DNA from: Achromobacter sp. UMC46
GTDB taxonomy: Bacteria > Pseudomonadota > Gammaproteobacteria > Burkholderiales > Burkholderiaceae_B
Assembly: GCF_014170335.1 (NCBI RefSeq)
Contig: NZ_LZZS01000031.1
Location: forward strand, 1-64,000
Direction of reading: 5' to 3'
Length of the DNA stretch: 64,000 nucleotides
Under the pieces are notes generated by a model. The model did not search any database. It saw only the letters and a program-made list of their open reading frames with translations, and had not been told where the DNA came from. Made by a program: the position numbers and the translations under genes. Of this stretch, positions 58,103-64,000 are shown piece after piece (the first letter of the stretch is position 1; each line of letters opens with the position of its first letter).

Positions 58103-59299
58103 ATGAACAAGCAGAAATCGCTGACGCGCCTTGCGTTGGCTGCCGCATTGGCCATGGGCGCGCAGGGCGCCTGGGCGCAAAGCGAAATCAAGATCGGATA
58201 CAACAGCGACATGTCCGCCAGCGGCTCGGCCGACTTCGGCGTGTCGGCGCTGTCTGGCGCCAGGCAGGCCGCAGAGGAGATCAATGCCGCGGGCGGCGTG
58301 CTGGGCAAAAAGATCGTCATCGTGCCGCGCGACGACGTGGGCTCGCCGCCCAAGTCCATCCAGAACGCCAACGAACTGGTCGACAACGAGAAGGTCGTGG
58401 CGATGCTGGGCGGGGTGAACTCGGGCAACATGCTGGCCTGGCTGCACATCGTGCAGCAAAAGAAGATCCCGACCATTTCGCCGTCGGCCACAGCTACCGA
58501 GATCACCAACCGCTACAGCAAGGAACCCGCCAACTACATCTTCCGCGTGTCGATGCGGGACCTGGATCAGATCACGCTGCTGGCGGCCTACGCGGCGCGC
58601 GCCACCCAGAACAAGAAGGTCGCCATCATCGCCGACACCACGGGCTATGGGCAGCAGGGCGCGAAAGACGCGGCCGCCGTGCTGCAGCTGCACGGCATCA
58701 CGCCGGTGGCCAACGAGAAGTTCGGTCCGAAAGACACGGACATGAGCTCGCAGCTGAACAAGATCAAGGCGTCGGGTGCAGACACGCTGATCGTCTACGC
58801 ACTGGCCGATTCCAACGGCCATCTGATGCGCAGCCAGGAGAAGATCGGCTACTACCCGACCACGCTCGGTTCCTGGTCGAATCTGAGCCCCCCGTTCCTG
58901 CGCATCGCGGGCCCCGAACTGGCGAAGAAAATGATCTTCTCGGCGTCCATCACCCAGGACTCCACGCCGCAGTCCAAGGCGCTGTACGACACCATCATGA
59001 AGAAGGAGGGCAAGCTGCCCACCTACGTGTTCGCGGCGCACGCCTATGACTCGGTGAAGATCCTGGCCGCGGCCATGACGCAGGCCAAATCCACCGACGG
59101 CGAAAAGGTCCAGCAGGCGCTGGAGAACCTGGGCCCGGTGGACGGCGTGATCAAGCGCTATGCGCCGGCCTTCACCAAGGCCAACCATGAAGCGCTGTCG
59201 TACAAGGACTTCCGCCTGGTGCGCTGGATCGATGGCAAGGTGGTGTCGGTGGACGACGCCGTCACGCAGGCCATCAAGCCCGAAGACCTGAAGCAGTGA
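58103..59299 (+). CDS. Liv-type ABC transporter substrate-binding protein
   Basis: A 398-residue type I periplasmic binding protein. Signal peptide residues 1-25 (cleavage after AWA). The mature part has EIKIGYNSDMSASGSADFGVSALSGARQAAEEINAAGG, LGKKIVIVPRDDVG, MLGGVNSGNMLAWLHIVQQKKIPTISPSA and VAIIADTTGYGQQGAKDA. It is 128 bp after the E2 gene and has GGAG before the ATG. No Liv permease or ATPase genes accompany it here; the membrane part must be elsewhere or beyond the right edge. Its close paralogue begins at 63564. It may bind the substrate of the adjacent dehydrogenase pathway. Confidence 0.88.
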   Translation: MNKQKSLTRLALAAALAMGAQGAWAQSEIKIGYNSDMSASGSADFGVSALSGARQAAEEINAAGGVLGKKIVIVPRDDVGSPPKSIQNANELVDNEKVVAMLGGVNSGNMLAWLHIVQQKKIPTISPSATATEITNRYSKEPANYIFRVSMRDLDQITLLAAYAARATQNKKVAIIADTTGYGQQGAKDAAAVLQLHGITPVANEKFGPKDTDMSSQLNKIKASGADTLIVYALADSNGHLMRSQEKIGYYPTTLGSWSNLSPPFLRIAGPELAKKMIFSASITQDSTPQSKALYDTIMKKEGKLPTYVFAAHAYDSVKILAAAMTQAKSTDGEKVQQALENLGPVDGVIKRYAPAFTKANHEALSYKDFRLVRWIDGKVVSVDDAVTQAIKPEDLKQ

Positions 59300-59316
59300 C
59301 AGGCGCGCGGCCGGGC

Positions 59317-60207
59317 CTAGGCCTGGCCGCGGCTCAGGTGGTTGACGAAGAGCTTGGCGGCGGAGGGCAGCGAATCGAAAGACCGCACGCAGATCTGGAT
59401 TTTGCGGCGCGCCCAGGGCTCTGCCAGCGGGATGATGCGCAGGTCGAACATGACCGAGTAGCGGCGCGCGATGTCCAGCGGCAGCACGCCGATGCCCAGC
59501 CCTGAATTCACCATGAAGCACAGCGCGTCGAAGCCCGTGACTTGAACCTTGAGCCGGATGGCGCGCTTTTCGTCGTCGGCGGCGTTGGACAGGATGCGGT
59601 TGATGGCGCTGCCGCGGTGCAGGCCGATGAAGTCGTGTTCCAGCGCGTCGGCGAAGCGAAAGCCCGGCTTGTCGCGCAAGGGGTGGTCGGCCGGCACCAC
59701 CAGCGCCAGCGTGTCTTCGCGGTAGGGGTGGATCTCGACGTCGCCGTCGGGCGCGTCGCCGGAAAAGATGCCCACGTCGGCGGCGTTCTCGGCCACGGAC
59801 TTGATGATGGTGGACGTGATCTTTTCTTCCAGGTCCACCTGCACATTGGGGTAGTCGTTCAGGAACAGCTTGATGTCTTGGGGCAGGAACTGCGTGATGG
59901 CGGAAATGTTGGCGTAGACGCGGATGAAGCCGCGCAGGCCGCGCGAGTAGTCGCGCATCTGCACGGCGATCTCGTCCAGCTCGTGCAGGGCGCGGCGCGC
60001 CATGGTGGACAGCGCGATGCCGGCCGGGGTGGGGCGGATGCCTTTGTTGGTGCGGATCAGCAGCCGGATCTTCAGGTTTTCTTCCAGCTCGCTGATGCGC
60101 TTGCTGATGGCGGCCGCGGCGATGTGTTCGTGCTCGGCCGCCGCCGCGATGGTGCCTTGTTCGACCACGCTGATGAAAAGCTTGAGGGAAGTGGGGTCTA
60201 AACGCAT
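59317..60207 (-). CDS. LysR-family transcriptional regulator
   Basis: A 296-residue LysR regulator. Helix-turn-helix: LDPTSLKLFISVVEQGTIAAAAEHEHIAAAAISKRISELEENLKIRLLIRTNKGI. The effector domain follows (GLRGFIRVYANISAITQFLPQDI, ADVGIFSGDAPDGDVEIHPY, LALVVPADHPL). The ATG at 60207 begins exactly at the DNA-binding domain; a longer frame upstream is low in complexity. It diverges from the aldehyde dehydrogenase gene and is convergent with the binding-protein gene. It probably activates the aldehyde dehydrogenase/GMC operon. Confidence 0.9.
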   Translation of the reverse strand: MRLDPTSLKLFISVVEQGTIAAAAEHEHIAAAAISKRISELEENLKIRLLIRTNKGIRPTPAGIALSTMARRALHELDEIAVQMRDYSRGLRGFIRVYANISAITQFLPQDIKLFLNDYPNVQVDLEEKITSTIIKSVAENAADVGIFSGDAPDGDVEIHPYREDTLALVVPADHPLRDKPGFRFADALEHDFIGLHRGSAINRILSNAADDEKRAIRLKVQVTGFDALCFMVNSGLGIGVLPLDIARRYSVMFDLRIIPLAEPWARRKIQICVRSFDSLPSAAKLFVNHLSRGQA

Positions 60208-60296
60208 GGCGGCAGGCGAAGGCGGCAAGGGAACGGCCATTGTAGCCAGCCGGGGCCTTGCCATCGCGTTTGACGATGGCGGCATCGTTAATGACT

Positions 60297-60341
60297 GCTA
60301 TTGGGGACGGCAAGCCCGTTGCTATTCTCCCCAAAAATAGC
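60297..60341. promoter_or_regulatory. Inverted repeat upstream of the aldehyde dehydrogenase gene
   Basis: GCTATTGGGGA (60297-60307) faces TCCCCAAAAATAGC (60328-60341), with the pairs GCTAT/ATAGC and TTGGGGA/TCCCCAA and a 2-nt length difference. GCTATT also repeats directly at 60321-60326. It lies between the divergent LysR and aldehyde dehydrogenase genes and resembles a LysR recognition-plus-activation site. Confidence 0.5.
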
Positions 60342-60397
60342 GACCGGCCCGCCTGTTTGAGCGGACGGCGCAAGAAGGATGGATGGAGCGCAAAGCA

Positions 60398-61867
60398 ATG
60401 AATCTGCAGAATAGCCAGCTGCTGCGGCAGCAGGCGTACATCGGCGGCGCCTGGTGCGACGCCGACAACCGGGCCACCATCACGGTGCGCAACCCCTTCG
60501 ACGCCAGCCTGCTGGGCACGGTCCCGAACCTGGGCCAGGCCGAAACTGCGCGTGCCATCGCGGCCGCCGATGCCGCGCTGCCGGCGTGGCGGGCCAAGAC
60601 GGGCAAGGAACGCGGGGCCATCCTGCGGCGCTGGCATGCCTTGATCGAAGCCAACAGCGACGACCTGGCGCTGCTGCTGACGCTGGAGCAAGGCAAGCCG
60701 CTGGCCGAGGCCCGCGGTGAACTGAACTACGCGCTGTCGTTCGTGGAATGGTTCGCCGAGGAAGCCAAGCGCGTTTACGGCGACGTGCTGCCGCATACGC
60801 GCAGCGACCAGCGCATGCTGGCCATCCGCCAGCCCGTCGGCGTGTGCGCCGCCATCATCGCGTGGAACTTCCCGTCGGCGCTTGTCACGCGCAAAGTCAG
60901 CCCGGCGCTGGCCGCGGGCTGCACCGTCGTGCTCAAACCGTCCGAGCTGACGCCGTTCACCGCGCTGGCGCTGGCCTGGCTGGGCGAGCAGGCAGGCATC
61001 CCCGCGGGCGTGCTGAACGTGGTCATCGGCGACCCGGCCCCGATCGGCACGGAACTGACGCAGAACCCCACGGTGCGCAAGCTGACCTTCACCGGCTCGA
61101 CCCAGACCGGGCGGCTGCTGATGCAGCAAAGCGCGTCCAACATCAAGAAGCTGTCACTGGAACTGGGCGGCAACGCGCCGTTCATCGTGTTCGAGGACGC
61201 CGATCTAGACGAGGCCGTGCAGGGGCTGGTGCTGTCCAAGTTCCGCAACGCCGGCCAGACCTGCGTCTGCGCCAACCGTGTCTATGTGCACGCCAGCGTG
61301 GCGGACGCGTTCAACGACAAGCTGCTGGCCGAGATCCGCCGCATGAAAGTGGGCGGCGGCCTGGAAGACGGCGTGACGCAAGGTCCGCTGATCGATCAGC
61401 GGGCGGTCGACAAGGTGACGCGCCTGGTGGCGGACGCCACCGCGCACGGCGCCACGCTGCTGGCGGGCGGTAAGCTGCGCCAGGCCGGCACCCTGCTGTT
61501 TGAACCGACGCTGCTGACCGGCATCACCGACGCCATGGCGCTGGCCCACGAAGAGATCTTCGGGCCGGTGGTGGGCATCAGCACCTTCGAATCCGAAGCC
61601 GCCGTGCTGGCGCGCGCCAACGACAGCGCCTCGGGCCTGGCGGCCTATTTCTACACGGCCGACCTGGAGCGCTTCTGGCGCATGATGGAAGGGCTGGAAT
61701 ACGGCATCGTGGGCGTCAACACCGGGGCGGTCTCCAACGAGGTCGGCCCGTTCGGCGGCATCAAGGAATCGGGCGTGGGCCGCGAAGGCTCGAAGTACGG
61801 CATCGAAGAGTTCCTCGAAATCAAGTACGTGTGCCTGGCCGGCAAGTCGTTCAACGCGCCGCGCTAA
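60398..61867 (+). CDS. NAD(P)-dependent aldehyde dehydrogenase (succinate semialdehyde type)
   Basis: A 489-residue aldehyde dehydrogenase. The catalytic Glu 255 is in LELGGNAPFIVF and the catalytic Cys 289 is in NAGQTCVCANRVYVH. Other GabD-like blocks are QAYIGGAWCDADN, GVCAAIIAWNFPSALVTRKVSPALAAGCTVVLKPSELTPF and FTGSTQTGRLLMQQSA. The family oxidises aldehydes to acids; the closest subfamily by motif is succinate-semialdehyde dehydrogenase, but related members act on other semialdehydes. I preferred the ATG at 60398 (GGAG 8 nt upstream) to one 15 nt earlier. It is followed by the GMC gene by 18 bp, forming an alcohol-to-acid pair. Confidence 0.9.
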   Translation: MNLQNSQLLRQQAYIGGAWCDADNRATITVRNPFDASLLGTVPNLGQAETARAIAAADAALPAWRAKTGKERGAILRRWHALIEANSDDLALLLTLEQGKPLAEARGELNYALSFVEWFAEEAKRVYGDVLPHTRSDQRMLAIRQPVGVCAAIIAWNFPSALVTRKVSPALAAGCTVVLKPSELTPFTALALAWLGEQAGIPAGVLNVVIGDPAPIGTELTQNPTVRKLTFTGSTQTGRLLMQQSASNIKKLSLELGGNAPFIVFEDADLDEAVQGLVLSKFRNAGQTCVCANRVYVHASVADAFNDKLLAEIRRMKVGGGLEDGVTQGPLIDQRAVDKVTRLVADATAHGATLLAGGKLRQAGTLLFEPTLLTGITDAMALAHEEIFGPVVGISTFESEAAVLARANDSASGLAAYFYTADLERFWRMMEGLEYGIVGVNTGAVSNEVGPFGGIKESGVGREGSKYGIEEFLEIKYVCLAGKSFNAPR

Positions 61868-61885
61868 CCCACCGGGAACCCTGAC

Positions 61886-63520
61886 ATGAGCCAAGCACAG
61901 CAAGCGTCCCTGCGGGATGCCGACGCGTTCGATTATGTGATCGTCGGTTCCGGCGCGGCCGGTTCCATCCTGGCCAACCGCCTGTCGGCCGATGGCGCGA
62001 CCGTTTGTGTGCTGGAAGCCGGCCCGCCGGACAACAGCCCGTACCTGCACATTCCGGCCGGCTTCATCAAGGCCGTGTTCAACAAGAAATACGCCTGGCA
62101 ATTTTCCAGCGAAGGCACGGCGCAAACCAATGGCCGGCGCGTGCCGATTCCGCAGGGCCGCACGCTGGGCGGCTCTACGTCCATCAACGGGCTGGTCTAC
62201 AACCGCGGCCAAGCGGCCGACTTCGACCACTGGGCCAGTCTGGGCAACCCCGGCTGGGCGTATGCCGACGTGCTGCCGTATTTCAAGTCGATGGAGCGCC
62301 GGGAGGGCGGCGACGACCGCTACCGCGGCCGCCAGGGCGAACTGCCCGTCACCGACATCGACTGGATCCATCCGCTGTGCGAGGCCTTCATCGCCGGCGC
62401 GGTCGAGCAGGGCATTCCCCGCAACCCCGATTACAACGGCGCCGAGCAGGCGGGCGTGGGCTACTTCCAGCGCACCATCAGCAACGGCTGGCGCATGAGC
62501 ACCGCCAAGTGCTTCCTGAAGCCCGCGATGGCGCGCAAGAACCTGGACGTGCGCACCTATGCGCAGGCCACCCGCGTGCTGTTCGACGGCGCGCGCGCCG
62601 TGGGCGTGGCCTATTGCCACCCCGCGCATCCCGCCCGGGTGCGGACCGTCCGGGCCAATCGCGAAGTCATCGTCGCGTGCGGGGCGATCAACACGCCCAA
62701 GCTCTTGCAGCTGTCCGGCCTGGGGCCGGCCGAGCTGCTGCGCGAACACGGCATCCCCGTCGTCTGCGACCTGCCGGGCGTGGGTGAAAACCTGAGCGAC
62801 CACTACTCCGTGCGCATCGTGGCGCGCGTGAAGAACAGCCAGACCATGAACGAGCTGGTCAGGGGCCTGAACCTGGCCGGCCAGATCAGCCGCTGGTTGT
62901 TCAAGCAGCCCAGCATCATGGCGCTGAGCCCGTCGCTGCTGCACTATTTCTGGAAATCCCGGCCGGAATTGAAGGCGCCCGACCTGCAAGGCGTGTTTAC
63001 ACCCGCCAGCTACAAGGAAGGCTATGTCGGCCTGCTGGACGACTTTCCCGGCATGACGGCGGGCGTCTGGCAGCACCGTCCGGACAGCCGCGGCCAGGTC
63101 CGCATCCGGTCGTCGGACCCGCTGCAAGACCCCCTCATCCTGGCCAACTACCTGGCCGACGAGCGCGATCAGGCGACCCTGGTGCGCGGCATCCGGCTGG
63201 CCCGCCGCCTGTTGCAGTCGCAGGCGCTGGCGCCGTACTTCGACAGCGAGGCGCTGCCCGGCCCGCTATGCGAATCCGATTCCGAACTGCTGGACTTCGC
63301 GCGCCGCTTCGGCGTGTCGTCCTATCACGTCAACGGCACGGCCCGCATGGGCCCGGCGGACGACAAGTACGCCGTGGTGGACGCGCAGCTGCGCGTGCAC
63401 GGCGTGCAGAACCTGCGCGTGATTGATTCGTCGGTCATGCCATCCATGCCGTCGGCGAATATTTGCGCCGCGACGATGATGATCGGCAACAAGGCGGCCG
63501 ACCTGATCAGGAATTCCTGA
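61886..63520 (+). CDS. GMC-family FAD-dependent alcohol oxidoreductase
   Basis: A 544-residue GMC oxidoreductase of the choline/alcohol dehydrogenase type. The FAD motif is YVIVGSGAAGSILANRLSADGATVCVLEAG. Signatures include IPQGRTLGGSTSINGLVYNRGQAADFDHWA and VIVACGAINTPKLLQLSGLGPAELL. The active-site His 481 is in SYHVNGTARMG, and the closing block is NLRVIDSSVMPSMPSANICAATMMIGNKAADLI. It lacks a signal peptide. Co-transcription with the aldehyde dehydrogenase suggests alcohol to aldehyde to acid conversion, as in polyol, polyethylene-glycol or choline oxidation; the substrate is not readable. Confidence 0.9.
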   Translation: MSQAQQASLRDADAFDYVIVGSGAAGSILANRLSADGATVCVLEAGPPDNSPYLHIPAGFIKAVFNKKYAWQFSSEGTAQTNGRRVPIPQGRTLGGSTSINGLVYNRGQAADFDHWASLGNPGWAYADVLPYFKSMERREGGDDRYRGRQGELPVTDIDWIHPLCEAFIAGAVEQGIPRNPDYNGAEQAGVGYFQRTISNGWRMSTAKCFLKPAMARKNLDVRTYAQATRVLFDGARAVGVAYCHPAHPARVRTVRANREVIVACGAINTPKLLQLSGLGPAELLREHGIPVVCDLPGVGENLSDHYSVRIVARVKNSQTMNELVRGLNLAGQISRWLFKQPSIMALSPSLLHYFWKSRPELKAPDLQGVFTPASYKEGYVGLLDDFPGMTAGVWQHRPDSRGQVRIRSSDPLQDPLILANYLADERDQATLVRGIRLARRLLQSQALAPYFDSEALPGPLCESDSELLDFARRFGVSSYHVNGTARMGPADDKYAVVDAQLRVHGVQNLRVIDSSVMPSMPSANICAATMMIGNKAADLIRNS

Positions 63521-63563
63521 AAACCCAAGAGGCGGCCACCCGAGTGGCCCGTTAGGAGACAAC

Positions 63564-64000
63564 GTGTACACCAAGCATTTCCCCCAGACCATGAAGGCCC
63601 TGCTGCTGTCGGCGGCCCTGATGGGCGCCAGTGGCGCCGCGCTGGCCGACGACATCAAGATCGGCTTCAACAGCGACATGTCGGCCACCGGGTCGGCGGA
63701 CTTCGGCATTTCGGCCCTGGCCGGCGCGCGCCAGGCCGCGGACGACCTGAACGCCGCCGGCGGCGTGCTGGGCAAGAAGGTCGTCATCGTCGAACGCGAC
63801 GACGTCGGCGCCCCGCCCAAGGCGATCCAGAACACCAACGAGCTGGTCGACAACATCAAGGTCAACGCCATGCTGGGCGGCGTGAATTCCGGCAACATGC
63901 TGGCCTGGCTGCACATCGTGCAGCAGAAGAAGATCCCGACGATCTCGCCGGTGGCCACGGCCACCGACATCACGGGCCGCTACGCCAAGACGCCGCCGAA
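63564..64000 (+). CDS. Liv-type ABC substrate-binding protein, cut by the window end
   Basis: The 5' 437 bp of a gene that runs off the right edge (145 codons visible). It starts with GTG at 63564, with AGGAG 6 nt upstream; an ATG at 63591 is an alternative. The signal peptide (KALLLSAALMGASGAALA) precedes IKIGFNSDMSATGSADFG and LAGARQAADDLNAAGGVLGKKVVIVERDDVG. Then LGGVNSGNMLAWLHIVQQKK follows. It is a close paralogue of the protein at 58103, near 80 percent identical by eye over the visible mature part. It is 44 bp after the GMC gene and probably belongs to that operon, perhaps followed by Liv permease genes outside the window. Confidence 0.88.
   Translation, partial: MYTKHFPQTMKALLLSAALMGASGAALADDIKIGFNSDMSATGSADFGISALAGARQAADDLNAAGGVLGKKVVIVERDDVGAPPKAIQNTNELVDNIKVNAMLGGVNSGNMLAWLHIVQQKKIPTISPVATATDITGRYAKTPP

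Noticed and set aside
58079..61129. 1016-codon open frame on the minus strand
   Set aside because: It runs across the binding-protein gene, the real LysR gene in another frame, and the aldehyde dehydrogenase gene; no motif is present.

Overview
The window is GC-rich chromosomal DNA with dense, mostly operonic genes. Its content points to a betaproteobacterium of the family Alcaligenaceae, most likely Achromobacter or Bordetella. The reasons are an ispB gene followed by tRNA-Pro, a Bug/TctC-type solute-binding protein, many Liv-type ABC receptors, FCD-type GntR regulators beside catabolic operons, and ZnuD-like and catecholate TonB-dependent receptors. The genus call is inference from gene content, not from a database search.

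Region 1 (1-13.5 kb) is housekeeping and poorly characterised genes. It holds ispB, tRNA-Pro(CGG), a 3' remnant of a VapC toxin gene, a DUF1801 protein, and a PhoX-type Tat-exported phosphatase behind a good Pho box. Next come an internally deleted thiolase remnant and a SecD-P1-like periplasmic protein. An operon of ECF sigma factor, anti-sigma factor and caspase-Sel1 protein follows, then membrane and lipoprotein genes of unknown role and a glycerophosphodiester phosphodiesterase.

Region 2 (13.6-28.3 kb) starts with a siderophore receptor behind a candidate Fur site. A catabolic locus arranged around a divergent operator region at about 23.5 kb follows. Leftward run livKHMGF, a GntR regulator, an alpha/beta hydrolase and a lactonase-like metallo-beta-lactamase protein. 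Rightward run a carboxymuconolactone decarboxylase-like protein, a 3-hydroxyisobutyrate dehydrogenase-like enzyme, a Bug receptor, an amidohydrolase and an MFS permease. Together they look like uptake and degradation of an unidentified, perhaps aromatic or lactone-forming, acid.

Region 3 (28.4-35.2 kb) is a complete tetronate operon (otnC, MFS permease, otnI, denD, ltnD, otnK) with a convergent GntR regulator. It should convert D-erythronate and L-threonate to dihydroxyacetone phosphate.

Region 4 (35.3-41.7 kb) is a LysR regulator plus a tandemly duplicated two-gene unit of MHS-family permease and DUF2817 peptidase-like protein. Region 5 (41.7-49.8 kb) is a spermidine/putrescine-type ABC importer with two amidohydrolases and a COG0523 G3E GTPase, followed by its binding protein. 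Region 6 (49.9-52.2 kb) is a ZnuD-like zinc receptor behind two mirrored Zur-like boxes.

Region 7 (52.2-64 kb) is a 2-oxoacid dehydrogenase operon (SDR, fused E1 alpha-beta, SDR, GntR, E2) followed by a Liv-type receptor. A divergent LysR gene, an aldehyde dehydrogenase, a GMC alcohol oxidoreductase and a second paralogous receptor, cut by the window end, complete it. No transposase, integrase, CRISPR array or rRNA was seen. Two gene remnants and several small tandem repeats are the main signs of past rearrangement.
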